A stretch of 64,000 nucleotides of DNA from Tumebacillus sp. BK434 (GCF_004340785.1 NZ_SLXS01000006.1:118083-182082); one strand, 5' to 3'. Counted from the stretch's first letter, positions 1 to 9,525 are shown. The notes: generated from the sequence alone by a model not told the origin. Made by a program: numbers and translations.

Positions 1-567
1 GCGGTCGGTCAGCAGGTCGATCGCCAGCGACTGCACCGCACGGTGCAGGTAGGCGCCGATGCCTTTCAAATAATAGTTGCGCGTGCCTGCGACCTTCACC
101 CCGCGCGGGATATCGAACAGGTCGTATTTTTCCCCGAGCGCCACATGGTCGAGCGGCTCAAAGTCGAACACCGGCACGTCACCGACCCGGCGCACTTCCA
201 CGTTGTCGGCGTCCGATTCGCCGATCGGCGTGTCCGGCGAGATGATGTTCGGCACACGCAGCATCAGTTCGCGCAAGTTCGCTTCCACGTCGTTCAAGGA
301 GCTCTCCAGCAAGGTGATGTCCGCGTTGATCTTGCGCACCTGCTCTTTGGTCTGCTCCATCTCGTCTTTCTTGCCTTGTTTCGCCAGCTGCGGCATCATC
401 TGCGACAGCTGGTTGCGCTGCATGCGGTACTGCTCCAACTCCTGCAGGATGCGGCGGCGCTCGACGTCAAACGTCAGCAAGCCGTCGATCGACACCTCGA
501 TGCCTTTTTGCTTCGCGACCTGCTGCACCATTTCCGGATTCTCGCGAATGTAGCGAATGTCCAACAT
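1..567 (-). CDS. serS: Seryl-tRNA synthetase, N-terminal part (gene runs off the left edge)
   Basis: Charges tRNA-Ser with serine in the cytoplasm. Only the first 189 codons lie in the window. Residues 1 to about 110 form the long antiparallel coiled-coil arm of the family (start MLDIRYIRENPEMV, then Lys/Glu/Gln-rich helices) that grips the tRNA-Ser variable arm. The class II catalytic core begins after it (for example GVKVAGTRNYYLKG). The ATG at 565-567 follows a GAGGAG-type ribosome binding site. A T-box leader directly upstream independently supports an aminoacyl-tRNA synthetase under amino-acid control. Identity is secure; the catalytic motifs 1-3 are outside the window. Confidence 0.94.
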   Translation of the reverse strand, partial: MLDIRYIRENPEMVQQVAKQKGIEVSIDGLLTFDVERRRILQELEQYRMQRNQLSQMMPQLAKQGKKDEMEQTKEQVRKINADITLLESSLNDVEANLRELMLRVPNIISPDTPIGESDADNVEVRRVGDVPVFDFEPLDHVALGEKYDLFDIPRGVKVAGTRNYYLKGIGAYLHRAVQSLAIDLLTDR

Positions 568-599
568 GTTTCATGCACTCCTCACTGTAAAATTTTTCC

Positions 600-799
600 G
601 AAAAACACAAAGAGCGCCCACATCCCTTTGGGACGAGGAGCGCTCTTCTCGCGGTGCCACCCAACTTGGCCAAACATCTGCAACAGACAATCTGACCCTC
701 TTTGCACTGCTGTAACGGGCAGTCCCCGGTCTGCTCTTCGCAGACGCCTCCGAGTTGGATGCTCTTCACCGGCATAATTCCGCTCTGTAGATTTTTTCT
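600..799 (-). promoter_or_regulatory. T-box riboswitch leader of serS
   Basis: On the minus strand the conserved antiterminator bulge TGGCACCGCG is at 650-659. It is followed by a terminator hairpin whose arms AAGAGCGC and GCGCTCTT lie at 610-617 and 640-647, ending in a T-rich run. This is the standard T-box arrangement: uncharged tRNA stabilises the antiterminator and allows readthrough into the synthetase. I could not fix the specifier codon with certainty; AGC and TCC triplets both lie in the Stem I region near 765-775, and both encode serine. Confidence 0.9.
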
Positions 800-829
800 A
801 TTATAAGATAAGATGTTACGAAATGACAA
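800..829 (-). promoter_or_regulatory. SigA promoter of the serS T-box transcript
   Basis: TTGTCA (824-829) and a perfect TATAAT (800-805) are separated by 18 bp, directly upstream of the T-box leader. Confidence 0.8.
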
Positions 830-926
830 TGGGTATTCTTTTTGCCAGCAATTCTTTCACCATTTCGGGAAAACATGTACAATAGACAAGTTAGACTGAA
901 ACAGGTGAAACGGAAGGTGACTATAG

Positions 927-3434
927 ATGAATCAAAACTTGAGACGTGAAGACATCGAGCTTCTCGCGCCTGCAGGCAACTGGGAAGCGATGCGTGCAGC
1001 TGTGGCCAACGGGGCGAACGCCGTCTATTTCGGCGTCGAAAAGTTTAACGCCCGCGCCCGGGCGAACAACTTCTTGATGGAAGAGCTGCCGGAGATCATG
1101 GAGTTCTTACATATGTACGGTGTGAAGGGCTTTCTGACCTTCAACATCCTCGTCTTTGAAAATGAGCTGGAAGACGCCAAAGAACTGATCGATGCCTGCA
1201 TCGACGCCGGGGTAGACGCGGTGATCGTGCAAGACCTCGGCCTGGTCAAGATGATCCGCGAGATCTCGCCCGACTTCCCGATCCACGGATCGACGCAGAT
1301 GACGATCACCTCTTCGGAAGCGGTGGAGTTCACCAAGCCCTACGACATGGAGCGCGTCGTCCTCGGCCGCGAGAACTCGCTCAAGCACATCCAAAAGATC
1401 GCGTCCGAAACGGGCAGCGAACTGGAAGTGTTCGTGCACGGCGCTTTGTGCGTCTCCTACTCCGGCCAGTGCCTGACCTCGGAGATGTGGGGCGGCCGCT
1501 CCGCCAACCGCGGCGAATGCGCACAGGCCTGCCGCCTGCCGTATGACATGATCGTCGACAACGAGCACAAAGACATGGGCAACATCGCCTACGTCCTGTC
1601 GCCGAAAGACCTGTCCGCGCTGGAACTGGTGCCGGAGCTGATCGAAGCGGGCGTGACTTCCTTCAAGATCGAAGGCCGTTTGAAAGCTGCCGAATACGTG
1701 GCGAACGTCACCGCGAAGTACCGCAAGGCGATCGATGCTTATTTTGCCGGGGCGGACTACGACCCGCAGATCATCGACATCGCGGAGCTGGAGCAAAGCT
1801 TCTCGCGCGGCTTCACGCACGGCTTCCTCTCCGGCACCAACCACCAGCAGCTCGTCGACGGCACGTTCCCGAAAAAGCGCGGCGTGTTCCTCGGCAACGT
1901 GAAAAAAATCTTCCGCGACGCGATCCTCGTCGATCTGCAAGCGCCGCTGAAGCGCGGCGACGGCATCGTGTTTGACGCGGGCGACCCGACCCAGGACGAA
2001 GAGGGCGGACGCGTCTATGACCTGCGGATCAAAGGGCAGAAGATCGAAGGCAAAGTCGAAGCGGGCATGTACGAGATCGTCATGGGCCGCCATGACGTCG
2101 ACCTGAGCCGGATCAACGTCGGCGACAAAGTGTGGCGCACCTCCGACCCTGAGCTGGACCGCCGCCTGCGCAAGACGTTTGAAACGGAAAAGCCGTACCA
2201 CACCTTCCCGGTCAACGTCTCCGTGTACGGCAGCATCGGGCAGCCGCTGATGACGATCTGGACGGACGTCAACACCGGCCATGAAGTCACGATCTCCTCG
2301 GACAAACCGGCCGAAGCGGCGATGAAGCGCCCGCTGAACGATGAAGTGCTGCGCGATCAGCTCGGTCGTCTCGGCGGCACCGTCTACCACCTCGGCGACC
2401 TGTCGCTCGACCTCACAGGCGATCTGATCGTGCCGATGTCGGAGCTGAACCGCATGCGCCGTGACGCGGCCGAACAGCTGCTGGCGCTGCGCGTAGCACC
2501 GCGCCAGTATCAAAAGCGTGACATCGACGTCTACGCCGACACGGCGGCTGCCGATCCGGCCAACGGCGCCGAAGCCAGCCTGATCGCGCTGTGCCGCTCC
2601 TTGGAGCAGATCGAAGCGGCAGGCAAGACCGATGTCGATTATATCTACGCCGACTTTGAATTTGTCCGCGACTATCCGAAAGCGGTCGAGTCGGCGCGCC
2701 AAGCGGGCAAGAAGATCGCCCTCGCCACCCCGCGCATCCTGATGCCGGGCGAGCGCGGCATCCTGCTCAACATCATTAAGGCCCAGCCGGACGGGATCTT
2801 GATCCGCAACACCGGCGCTGCCTATTTCTTCGAGCAGGAGCGCCCGGAAGGCATCGAGCTGATCGGCGACTTTTCGCTGAACATCGCCAACCACAAAGCG
2901 GTCAACCTGTTTCTCGATCGCGGCATGAAGCGCGTCACCGCCTCCTACGACCTGAACACCGAGCAGATGGTCGACCTGCTCTCTCAGTCGGACGCCAGCA
3001 AGATCGAAGTGGTCATTCACCAGCACATGCCGATGTTCCACACCGAGCACTGCGTGTATGCGACCTTCCTGTCGGAAGGCACCGACTACACCAACTGCGG
3101 ACAAGTCTGCGAGAAGCACCGCGTTTCGCTGCGCGACCGCGTCGATTTTGAACATCCGGTTCGCGTCGACACCGGCTGCCGCAACACCGTTTACAACGCG
3201 GTCGACCAGTCCGGGGCCGAATTCCTCCAAGAGTTCCTCGAATACGGCGTGAACACCTACCGCGTCGAGTTCCTCGAAGAGGACGGCGGACGCGTGCAGG
3301 AAGTGCTGAAACTGTACCGCCAAGCCCTGCAAGGCGAAGTGACCGGCACCCACGTCTGGCGCACGCTGAACGCCACCAACCAGCTCGGCGTCACGCGCGG
3401 CCAGCTGACGAAGACGGGCATCACGCGCGGCTAA
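927..3434 (+). CDS. U32 family peptidase / RlhA-like protein with C-terminal DUF3656 region
   Basis: An 835-residue protein of the U32 'collagenase-like' family. The N-terminal third is a TIM-barrel-like domain starting ELLAPAGNWEAMRAAVANGA. The U32 signature EVFVHGALCVSYSGQCLTS sits near residue 168, followed by NRGECAQACRLPY with further cysteines. The long C-terminal half matches the DUF3656-containing versions. E. coli RlhA, of this architecture, is needed for hydroxylation of 23S rRNA C2501; other U32 proteins act in tRNA hydroxylation, so RNA modification with an Fe-S cluster is likelier than proteolysis. The ATG follows GGAAGGTGA, and a terminator lies just downstream. Family assignment is firm, the reaction is inferred. 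Confidence 0.88.
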   Translation: MNQNLRREDIELLAPAGNWEAMRAAVANGANAVYFGVEKFNARARANNFLMEELPEIMEFLHMYGVKGFLTFNILVFENELEDAKELIDACIDAGVDAVIVQDLGLVKMIREISPDFPIHGSTQMTITSSEAVEFTKPYDMERVVLGRENSLKHIQKIASETGSELEVFVHGALCVSYSGQCLTSEMWGGRSANRGECAQACRLPYDMIVDNEHKDMGNIAYVLSPKDLSALELVPELIEAGVTSFKIEGRLKAAEYVANVTAKYRKAIDAYFAGADYDPQIIDIAELEQSFSRGFTHGFLSGTNHQQLVDGTFPKKRGVFLGNVKKIFRDAILVDLQAPLKRGDGIVFDAGDPTQDEEGGRVYDLRIKGQKIEGKVEAGMYEIVMGRHDVDLSRINVGDKVWRTSDPELDRRLRKTFETEKPYHTFPVNVSVYGSIGQPLMTIWTDVNTGHEVTISSDKPAEAAMKRPLNDEVLRDQLGRLGGTVYHLGDLSLDLTGDLIVPMSELNRMRRDAAEQLLALRVAPRQYQKRDIDVYADTAAADPANGAEASLIALCRSLEQIEAAGKTDVDYIYADFEFVRDYPKAVESARQAGKKIALATPRILMPGERGILLNIIKAQPDGILIRNTGAAYFFEQERPEGIELIGDFSLNIANHKAVNLFLDRGMKRVTASYDLNTEQMVDLLSQSDASKIEVVIHQHMPMFHTEHCVYATFLSEGTDYTNCGQVCEKHRVSLRDRVDFEHPVRVDTGCRNTVYNAVDQSGAEFLQEFLEYGVNTYRVEFLEEDGGRVQEVLKLYRQALQGEVTGTHVWRTLNATNQLGVTRGQLTKTGITRG

Positions 3435-3449
3435 AGGGAAGAGCTGCAG

Positions 3450-3476
3450 AAGCTGATCTTAGGATCAGCTTCTTTT
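3450..3476 (+). terminator. Rho-independent terminator after the U32 gene
   Basis: AAGCTGATC and GATCAGCTT arms with a TTAG loop, followed by CTTTT. Confidence 0.75.
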
Positions 3477-3587
3477 GCATTTAGAAATTGGCTCCTGACG
3501 ATGTACGATTGACTGGACGCTTTATCATGTTAAAATACGGGTATTGGCTCTATTACTTTCTTTCTTTTTATAAAGGGGGGTAGGCCG

Positions 3588-4094
3588 ATGCTCATCCACG
3601 GGAATGCGGAAGCGAACGGATTGATCGTCCAGACGATCGTCGACGGCTGCGGCGTGTTTATGAACCGGGCCAGAACGATTTTGGGCGAGAAAGGGATTGT
3701 CGAGATTGATGAACACGGTTGGTACCCGCTGCAAGCGGTTTTGGAAACGTTAGACGAACTGAAGCGGACGGTCGGCAAAGAGATCATCTGTGAGATCGGC
3801 AAGCATGTCGCCATGCGGGCGAAGGAGATCGAAGGCGTCCACACTTTTGAGCAGGCGATGCACGCCTTAAACGACATTTGCCACTTCCACCACCGGGGAG
3901 TCGGCAGCAGCGAATTGGCCTATCAATGCCTCCAGTCCGAACCGAATCAATTGCACATCATCTGCCACAATCCGTATCCCCACAGCTTCAACTTGGGAAT
4001 CATTCGCGGCATGGCCCGAAAATTCTCGATCCTGGTGCGCATCGAAGCGCTGCCGTCCGTACATCGTGGCGGCGAGTTTCTCGTGACCCTGTAG
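3588..4094 (+). CDS. Conserved hypothetical cytoplasmic protein, function unknown
   Basis: A 168-residue soluble protein that I do not recognise by name. It has no signal peptide or membrane segment. It contains helical stretches (LETLDELKRTVGKEIICEIG), a His-rich patch NDICHFHHRGVG near residue 100 and a second Cys/His patch LHIICHNPYPHSF near 125, which could bind a metal or heme. The overall size and layout recall the 4-vinyl-reductase/heme-NO-binding-like helical sensors, but I cannot confirm this. The ATG has a strong GGGGGG-type ribosome binding site at 3577-3583. It stands alone between two terminators, so it is probably monocistronic. Confidence 0.8.
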   Translation: MLIHGNAEANGLIVQTIVDGCGVFMNRARTILGEKGIVEIDEHGWYPLQAVLETLDELKRTVGKEIICEIGKHVAMRAKEIEGVHTFEQAMHALNDICHFHHRGVGSSELAYQCLQSEPNQLHIICHNPYPHSFNLGIIRGMARKFSILVRIEALPSVHRGGEFLVTL

Positions 4095-4131
4095 CTCAAG
4101 TCCCAAGTGAATATAAAATGGCATCATCATA

Positions 4132-4166
4132 AAAAGACCACGTTCCCGGGGAACGTGGTCTTTTCC
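4132..4166. terminator. Bidirectional terminator between the hypothetical gene and the rRNA methyltransferase
   Basis: AAAAGACCACGTTCCC pairs with GGGAACGTGGTCTTTT. A-runs and T-runs on the two sides let it serve both converging genes. Confidence 0.85.
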
Positions 4167-4176
4167 TGTCTTGCGC

Positions 4177-5580
4177 TTACGGCCAGCGCAGGCCTTTCGG
4201 GTAGTGATTCTTCACCACGCCGCCGGACTGTTTACCCCAGCCGAGCGGAAACCCGTCCACGGTGAGCACAACCCAGCCTCTGGCGCTGTCCGCCGCGACC
4301 GTCTCGCCGCGCAGATACTGCAGCGTCTGCGGGCTGTCGGCCGTCAGCGGCACCGTGTGGCGTATTGCTTGTGCAGGGAGGCCCAGCGCGAGGGCATGGC
4401 TCGGCTCGAAGCGATTCTTCTTCAGCGTTCCCAAGTGCCAGCCCGGACGCACCACTTTCAGCCCCTTGAGGTCGGGCAGCCCGCTTGGCACGAGATAGAG
4501 GTTGTCCCCGAAGAGCAGAAATTCGCCTTCCGGGGTGCTGTGCAACGCTTCTTCGGCAAACTGCCGGTAGCTTTTCAGCGCCTCCGCCGGAAGCTTGACC
4601 GGCTTGACCTCTTTGCGGCGCGGGGCCGGCTCGCCATCCGTCTTGCGCAGATGCGCCACATAATGCCCTTCCCCGCGCAGGCGATGCGGCCACAGGCGGG
4701 CCGTCTTGGCCAGATCGGCCCGGCCTGCGTCGGCCCACTCCGGGCGGCCCGGCGCAAAGTGGTCGAACGTGTGAATGGCCAGCACTTCAAACTCCGCATA
4801 CTTCTGCAAAAACGCTTCGATCAGCCCTTCGTTTTCCGCGGGCGCAAACGTGCAGGTCGAGTACACCAGCGTCCCGCCCGCGCGAAGCATTTGGGCGGCC
4901 GCATCCAAGATGTCGAGCTGGCGCAGTGCACAGGCGGTGACATGCCCCGGACTCCATTCTCCGCAGGCATCGGGGTCTTTGCGGAACATGCCTTCGCCCG
5001 AGCACGGCGCATCGACCAATATCTTGTCAAAAAAAGCGGGGAAGCGCTCGGCGAGCCGGTCGGGCATCTCGCTTGTGACGAGCGCATTTTGCACGCCGCA
5101 CCGCTCGATGTTTTCGGAGAGGATCTTCGCCCGCTGCGGATGCGGCTCATTGGACACGAGCAGCCCCGTCCCTTGCAAAAGGGCGGCGAGGTGCGTCGAT
5201 TTCCCGCCCGGAGCGGCACACAGATCGAGCACGCGGTCGCCTGGCTGCGGCTTGAGCACTTCGGCGACCGACATCGCGGACGGCTCTTGAATATAGTAGA
5301 TGCCGGCCGCATGGTAGGGATGTTTTCCCGGCCGCTCCGGCGCTTCGAAATAAAACCCGCCCGGCACCCACGGCACCGGCTCCAGATGAAACGGCGCGAG
5401 CTGCAACAACTGCTCAGCGCTTGTTTTTAACGTATTTACGCGCAATCCCTGTACGGAAGGACGATCGAGCGTTTCGCGAAACGCTGCGTATTCATCGCCC
5501 AACAGCTCCTGCATGCGCGTCAAAAAAGCTTCCGGATATATCGTCCGCACTTCTGCCAAGGACATCATCTCCCTGCCCAT
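4177..5580 (-). CDS. RsmF/RsmB-family rRNA (cytosine-C5) methyltransferase
   Basis: S-adenosylmethionine-dependent m5C methyltransferase of the RsmB/NOP2/RsmF group, acting on ribosomal RNA. Of 467 residues, the N-terminal part (about 1-90) is the family's RNA-binding extension. The Rossmann core follows, with the SAM-binding motif DLCAAPGGKS, the catalytic VDAPCSGEGMFRK (cysteine nucleophile of motif IV) and YSTCTF (second cysteine, motif VI). The C-terminal 120 residues form the PUA-like tail seen in Firmicutes RsmF proteins. The first ATG lacks a clear ribosome binding site; two ATG codons 12 and 15 bases further in follow GGGAG and may be the true start (MMSLAEVRTIYP or MSLAEV). Confidence 0.9.
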   Translation of the reverse strand: MGREMMSLAEVRTIYPEAFLTRMQELLGDEYAAFRETLDRPSVQGLRVNTLKTSAEQLLQLAPFHLEPVPWVPGGFYFEAPERPGKHPYHAAGIYYIQEPSAMSVAEVLKPQPGDRVLDLCAAPGGKSTHLAALLQGTGLLVSNEPHPQRAKILSENIERCGVQNALVTSEMPDRLAERFPAFFDKILVDAPCSGEGMFRKDPDACGEWSPGHVTACALRQLDILDAAAQMLRAGGTLVYSTCTFAPAENEGLIEAFLQKYAEFEVLAIHTFDHFAPGRPEWADAGRADLAKTARLWPHRLRGEGHYVAHLRKTDGEPAPRRKEVKPVKLPAEALKSYRQFAEEALHSTPEGEFLLFGDNLYLVPSGLPDLKGLKVVRPGWHLGTLKKNRFEPSHALALGLPAQAIRHTVPLTADSPQTLQYLRGETVAADSARGWVVLTVDGFPLGWGKQSGGVVKNHYPKGLRWP

Positions 5581-5740
5581 TAGGTTTTCCGGAAGTATAT
5601 CTTACCATGTGTGGAAACGCGCGCATAGCATCCCGCTAAGGAGCTCGCATCACAGGGTCTTTTTTCATTGCAACGGAGGGAAACCTATAATACAATTCGC
5701 GTAGAATGTCACGGCTCACGAGAGCAGGGGGAACAGAAGC

Positions 5741-7207
5741 TTGAAGACTGAACAACTGCAAACTTACCGGGCAGCGGGATACCGCCTGCTGCCTGTCAAA
5801 CGTACATATGACGGGGTGACGCTCGACCCGGCGGAAATTTACGAGCGCTTGGGCTGGCAAGGCAAGCATCATTTTTTGCTGGAGTCGGGCAAGATGGGCG
5901 ACTTCTCGTTTGTCGGCGGGGAACCGTTCGCCACGCTGACCGCCAAAGACGGCCGGATCGAGTTCGTCCACGGCGAACACCGCGAGGAGCGCACAGGCGA
6001 TCCGCTGGAGATGCTGCGCGAAAAAATGGCCTTGTTCCGCGCCCCGCGCCTGGCCGGCTTTCCGAAGCTGCGCGGGGGAGCGGTCGGGTTCTTGGCGTAC
6101 GACACGGCACGCTATATCGAGCGCTTGCCGGAGCAGAGCCGGGATGACCTCGGGACGCCCGATCTGTATTTTGTTTTTGTGGACAAACTGTGTGTGATCG
6201 ACCACCGGAATGGAACGGTGCATCTGATCGCCCATGCCGATCTGCAGGCGGAAGACGGACTGGCGCAGGCGGAAGCGTCCCTGGCGGAGATGGAGCAGAA
6301 ACTGTTCCACGGCGCGTCGCAAGCGCCGCTTTTTCCCGTGCTCACCGCGCAGGAGGACTGGAGCTATTCCTTCTCGCAGGAAGCGTTCCAACAGGCGGTG
6401 CTGAACGTGCAGGAATACATCCGCCAAGGCGACGTGTTTCAAGTGAACCTCTCCGTGCGCCAAGGCCGGACGCTTGGCGCGGCGCCGTATGAGATCTATA
6501 AACATTTGCGAAAAATCAACCCGTCGCCGTACGCGAGCTATCTGCATTTCCCGGAGTTGCAGCTCGTGTCCTCATCGCCGGAGCTGCTGGTCAACGTGCT
6601 GCAAGGCGAATGCAACACCCGCCCGATCGCCGGCACCCGTCCGCGCACCGGCGATGCCGTGCAAGATCGGCAGGCGGTGGAGGAGCTGCGCAGCAACGAA
6701 AAAGAGATCGCCGAGCACATCATGCTGGTCGACTTGGAGCGCAACGATTTGGGGCGCGTCTGCCGCTATGGCTCGGTGGAAGTCAATGAGCTGATGGCGA
6801 TCGAAGAGTATTCGCACGTTTTCCACATCGTCTCCAACGTGCGCGGGCAACTGGCAGACGGCCGCGACGCCTACGATGTGATCCGCGCAACGTTCCCCGG
6901 GGGCACGATCACCGGCGCACCGAAGATCCGCACGATGGAGATCATCGAAGAGCTGGAGCCGACCCGCCGCGGGATCTACACCGGGTCGATCGGCTGGATC
7001 GATTTTGACGGCGATATGGAACTGAACATCGTCATCCGCACCTTGCAGGTGCAGGACGGCAAAGGCTATGTGCAGGCGGGGGCGGGCATCGTGATCGATT
7101 CGGTGCCGGAGCGGGAATACCACGAATCCCTGCGCAAAGCCAAAGCGCTGTGGGTCGCGATTGAACAAGCGGAGCAAGCCGCGCAGAAAGGGGGCGTCCA
7201 GGCATGA
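5741..7207 (+). CDS. pabB: Aminodeoxychorismate synthase component I (chorismate-binding subunit)
   Basis: Uses ammonia from the PabA subunit to convert chorismate to 4-amino-4-deoxychorismate for folate synthesis. It has 488 residues; the C-terminal 270 form the chorismate-binding domain ([61 protein letters not shown]). The PIAGTRPR motif carries Ala where E. coli PabB has its active-site Lys (PIKGT), so sequence alone would also allow anthranilate synthase TrpE. The neighbours decide: pabA overlaps its last four bases and pabC follows, with no trp gene present. TTG start after GGGGGAAC. Confidence 0.85.
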   Translation: MKTEQLQTYRAAGYRLLPVKRTYDGVTLDPAEIYERLGWQGKHHFLLESGKMGDFSFVGGEPFATLTAKDGRIEFVHGEHREERTGDPLEMLREKMALFRAPRLAGFPKLRGGAVGFLAYDTARYIERLPEQSRDDLGTPDLYFVFVDKLCVIDHRNGTVHLIAHADLQAEDGLAQAEASLAEMEQKLFHGASQAPLFPVLTAQEDWSYSFSQEAFQQAVLNVQEYIRQGDVFQVNLSVRQGRTLGAAPYEIYKHLRKINPSPYASYLHFPELQLVSSSPELLVNVLQGECNTRPIAGTRPRTGDAVQDRQAVEELRSNEKEIAEHIMLVDLERNDLGRVCRYGSVEVNELMAIEEYSHVFHIVSNVRGQLADGRDAYDVIRATFPGGTITGAPKIRTMEIIEELEPTRRGIYTGSIGWIDFDGDMELNIVIRTLQVQDGKGYVQAGAGIVIDSVPEREYHESLRKAKALWVAIEQAEQAAQKGGVQA

Positions 7208-7791
7208 TCCTGATGATCGACAACTATGATTCGTTTGTGTACAACCTCGTGCAATACTTGGGCGAGATGGGCCATGAGCTGGTCGTCCGCCGCAATGACG
7301 GCATCTCCGTCGAGGAGATCGCCGCGCTGAATCCCCGCGTGATCGTCATCTCCCCCGGGCCGTGCTCGCCGAACGAAGCGGGCGTGTCCTTGGAGGTGAT
7401 CCGCACCTTTGCCGGCAAAATTCCCTTGCTCGGCGTCTGCCTTGGGCACCAGTCGATCGCGCAGGCGTTTGGCGGCCATGTGGTGCGGGCCGAGCAGCTG
7501 ATGCATGGGAAAACGTCGCGGATCGAGCATGACGGGCAGACGATGTTTGCCGGGCTGCCCTCGCCGCTTACCGTATGCCGCTACCATTCGCTGATCGTCG
7601 AGCGCGAGACGCTGCCGGAGTGTTTTGAGATCTCGGCATGGACGGAAGCGGGCGAGATCATGGCGATCCGCCACAAGGAGCTGGCGGTGGAAGGCGTGCA
7701 GTTCCACCCAGAGGCGATCTTGACCGAGCACGGCAAGCAGATGCTGCGCAACTTTTTGGAAAGGCAGGGGCTGGTATGCTCGTCTATCTAA
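7204..7791 (+). CDS. pabA: Aminodeoxychorismate/anthranilate synthase component II (glutamine amidotransferase)
   Basis: Class I glutamine amidotransferase that releases ammonia from glutamine for PabB. It has 195 residues, the full family length. Visible motifs are [20 protein letters not shown] at the start, the oxyanion loop [12 protein letters not shown], the nucleophile in [15 protein letters not shown], and the catalytic His/Glu in [14 protein letters not shown] overlap with pabB upstream and a 16-bp overlap with pabC downstream indicate translational coupling. In many Bacillales this subunit is shared with anthranilate synthase. Confidence 0.93.
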   Translation: MILMIDNYDSFVYNLVQYLGEMGHELVVRRNDGISVEEIAALNPRVIVISPGPCSPNEAGVSLEVIRTFAGKIPLLGVCLGHQSIAQAFGGHVVRAEQLMHGKTSRIEHDGQTMFAGLPSPLTVCRYHSLIVERETLPECFEISAWTEAGEIMAIRHKELAVEGVQFHPEAILTEHGKQMLRNFLERQGLVCSSI

Positions 7792-8591
7792 ACGGTCGCA
7801 TCGTTCCGGCGGAGGAAGCGACCGTGTCCGTCTTGGACCATGGCTTCCTGTACGGGGCGGGGCTGTTTGAAACGATGCGCACCGCGGGCGGTGTTCCGAT
7901 GTTCTGGCCGGAGCACGCCTGCCGCCTGCGCGAATCGGCCGCGTGGCTGAGCATTCCGCTTCCGTGGAGCGATGCGGAGCTGGAGAGGGCGATTGTGGAG
8001 ACCGTGCGGGCAAACGGTCTGGAGGAAGCGTACGTCCGTCTCACCGTCTCGCGCGGAGAAGGGGCGCTCGGCCCCAGCGGCAAGACGTGCGCGGCGCCGA
8101 CGCTGGTCATCTATGTAAAAGAGCTCGTCCTGCCGCCCGTGACAGGGCGCAATCTGGTCGTATTGACAACGGTTCGCAGCACTCCGGAAACGCCGGTGCG
8201 GGCGAAGACGCTCAACTACCTGAACAGCCTGCTCGCCTATCGTGAACTCGAGCAGCGCGGTGCAGCAGAAGGGATTCAACTCACCCAGGACGGGTATATC
8301 GCCGAAGGTGCGGTCAGCAACCTCTTCTTCGTCGTGCAGGGTGAAATCTGGACGCCTGCGCTCGAGACAGGCTGCCTGCCGGGCATCACGCGCGACTGGG
8401 TGCTGCAGCAGTTGCCAGTGATGGAGAAGCGTTTCACGCTCGCGGACATCGCGGGCGCCACCGAAGCATTCACCAGCTCATCTGTCGTCGGGATTCTCCC
8501 GGCCACAGCCATAGAAGGCGTGCCGATCGGCTCTGGAGAGCCCGGCCCGGTGACCCTGCAACTCATCGAAAACTGGAAGAAAAATACTTGA
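7776..8591 (+). CDS. pabC: Aminodeoxychorismate lyase
   Basis: PLP enzyme that splits 4-amino-4-deoxychorismate into p-aminobenzoate and pyruvate, the last step of PABA synthesis. It has 271 residues of the class IV aminotransferase fold: start [35 protein letters not shown], the PLP lysine in [15 protein letters not shown], and the [13 protein letters not shown] loop. I chose the ATG at 7776, inside the end of pabA, because it gives the family's normal N-terminus and lies behind AGGCAGGGG; a longer in-frame extension would sit wholly inside pabA. Folate genes that often follow (folP, folB, folK) are absent; a tRNA array comes next. Confidence 0.92.
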   Translation: MLVYLNGRIVPAEEATVSVLDHGFLYGAGLFETMRTAGGVPMFWPEHACRLRESAAWLSIPLPWSDAELERAIVETVRANGLEEAYVRLTVSRGEGALGPSGKTCAAPTLVIYVKELVLPPVTGRNLVVLTTVRSTPETPVRAKTLNYLNSLLAYRELEQRGAAEGIQLTQDGYIAEGAVSNLFFVVQGEIWTPALETGCLPGITRDWVLQQLPVMEKRFTLADIAGATEAFTSSSVVGILPATAIEGVPIGSGEPGPVTLQLIENWKKNT

Positions 8592-8601
8592 GAAATACCT
8601 C

Positions 8602-8630
8602 TTGCAAACTACTATACGCCATGATATATT
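8602..8630 (+). promoter_or_regulatory. SigA promoter of the first tRNA array
   Basis: TTGCAA (8602-8607) and TATATT (8625-8630) with a 17-bp spacer. The second array at 12969-12997 has an almost identical promoter. Confidence 0.7.
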
Positions 8631-8675
8631 AATACCTGTCGCCGCGAGAGATGCGCAGCGGCAACCGTCGGACAG

Positions 8676-8710
8676 AGGTAGTCCAGTTAAGGGCACGACG
8701 TCCTGTACGT
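8676..8710 (+). repeat. tRNA-associated hairpin repeat, single copy
   Basis: The stretch begins AGGTAGTCCAGTTAAG and ends ACGACGTCCTGTACGT, just before tRNA-Lys. Related units occur three to four times at 13154-13280 in the second tRNA array. Confidence 0.55.
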
Positions 8711-8786
8711 GAGCCATTAGCTCAGTTGGTAGAGCAACTGACTTTTAATCAGTGGGTCGAAGGTTCGAGTCCTTCATGGCTCACCA
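8711..8786 (+). tRNA. tRNA-Lys (TTT)
   Basis: 76 bases with encoded CCA. Acceptor GAGCCAT/ATGGCTC, anticodon loop CTTTTAA, T loop TTCGAGT. Identical to the copy at 13068. Confidence 0.97.
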
Positions 8787-8787
8787 T

Positions 8788-8862
8788 GCGGAAGTGGCTC
8801 AGGGGTAGAGCATCGCCTTGCCAAGGCGAGGGTCGCGGGTTCGAATCCCGTCTTCCGCTCCA
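8788..8862 (+). tRNA. tRNA-Gly (GCC)
   Basis: 75 bases with encoded CCA. Acceptor GCGGAAG/CTTCCGC, anticodon loop TTGCCAA. Identical to the copy at 13280. Confidence 0.97.
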
Positions 8863-8886
8863 TTTTTCTTCTTTAAAACAAAATAT

Positions 8887-8970
8887 GCGGTCGTGGTGGA
8901 ATGGCAGACACGCACGCTTGAGGGGCGTGTGGGGCAACCCGTGGAAGTTCGAGTCTTCTCGACCGCACCA
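8887..8970 (+). tRNA. tRNA-Leu (GAG)
   Basis: 84 bases with a long variable arm and encoded CCA. Acceptor GCGGTCG/CGACCGC, anticodon loop TTGAGGG. Identical to the copy at 13383. Confidence 0.97.
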
Positions 8971-8974
8971 TTTT

Positions 8975-9050
8975 GGGGGTATAGCTCAGTTGGTAGAGCA
9001 CCTGCCTTGCAAGCAGGGGGTCAGCGGTTCGAATCCGCTTATCTCCACCA
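8975..9050 (+). tRNA. tRNA-Ala (TGC)
   Basis: 76 bases with encoded CCA. Acceptor GGGGGTA/TATCTCC, anticodon loop CTTGCAA. Confidence 0.96.
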
Positions 9051-9053
9051 GTT

Positions 9054-9129
9054 GCCTTTTTAGCTCAGTAGGTAGAGCGCATCCATGGTAAGGATGAGGT
9101 CATCGGTTCGATTCCGGTAAAAGGCACCA
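9054..9129 (+). tRNA. tRNA-Thr (GGT)
   Basis: 76 bases with encoded CCA. Acceptor GCCTTTT/AAAAGGC, anticodon loop ATGGTAA. Confidence 0.95.
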
Positions 9130-9137
9130 TTTTTCTT

Positions 9138-9214
9138 GGCTCGTTGGAGAAGCGGCTTAACTCACCGCCCTTTCAAGGCGGCATTCACGGGTTCGAATCC
9201 CGTACGAGTCACCA
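9138..9214 (+). tRNA. tRNA-Glu (TTC)
   Basis: 77 bases with encoded CCA. Acceptor GGCTCGT/ACGAGTC, anticodon loop CTTTCAA, T loop TTCGAAT. Confidence 0.94.
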
Positions 9215-9243
9215 TTTTCTTTTCCCGTAACAAAACAACAGAT

Positions 9244-9319
<76 letters not shown>

Positions 9320-9330
9320 TTTTTGGATGC

Positions 9331-9407
9331 GGGCCCATAGCTCAGTTGGCTAGAGCGCACGACTGATAATCGTGAGGTCGGAAGTTCGAATCTTCTTGGG
9401 CCCACCA
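9331..9407 (+). tRNA. tRNA-Ile (GAT)
   Basis: 77 bases with encoded CCA. Acceptor GGGCCCA/TGGGCCC, anticodon loop CTGATAA. Last gene of the first array. Confidence 0.96.
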
Positions 9408-9456
9408 TTCAACTTACGCAAACAAGGGTTCAAGCCTATAAACTCAGTATGCGCGA

Positions 9457-9487
9457 AAGCGGTGTCTCCTGACACCGCTTTTTTATT
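9457..9487 (+). terminator. Terminator of the first tRNA array
   Basis: AAGCGGTGTC and GACACCGCTT arms with a TCCT loop, then six T. Confidence 0.85.
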
Positions 9488-9525
9488 TTGGCATACATTG
9501 CTACTAGCAGAGAGGAGGAGCGTGG

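Noticed and set aside
1107..3353. Open reading frame of 748 codons on the minus strand opposite the U32 gene
   Set aside because: It mirrors a strongly supported gene, has His/Val/Asp-rich composition typical of antisense frames in GC-rich codon use, and has no ribosome binding site.
4171..5430. Open frame of 419 codons opposite the rRNA methyltransferase
   Set aside because: Arg/His-rich shadow; the minus-strand gene has all catalytic motifs.
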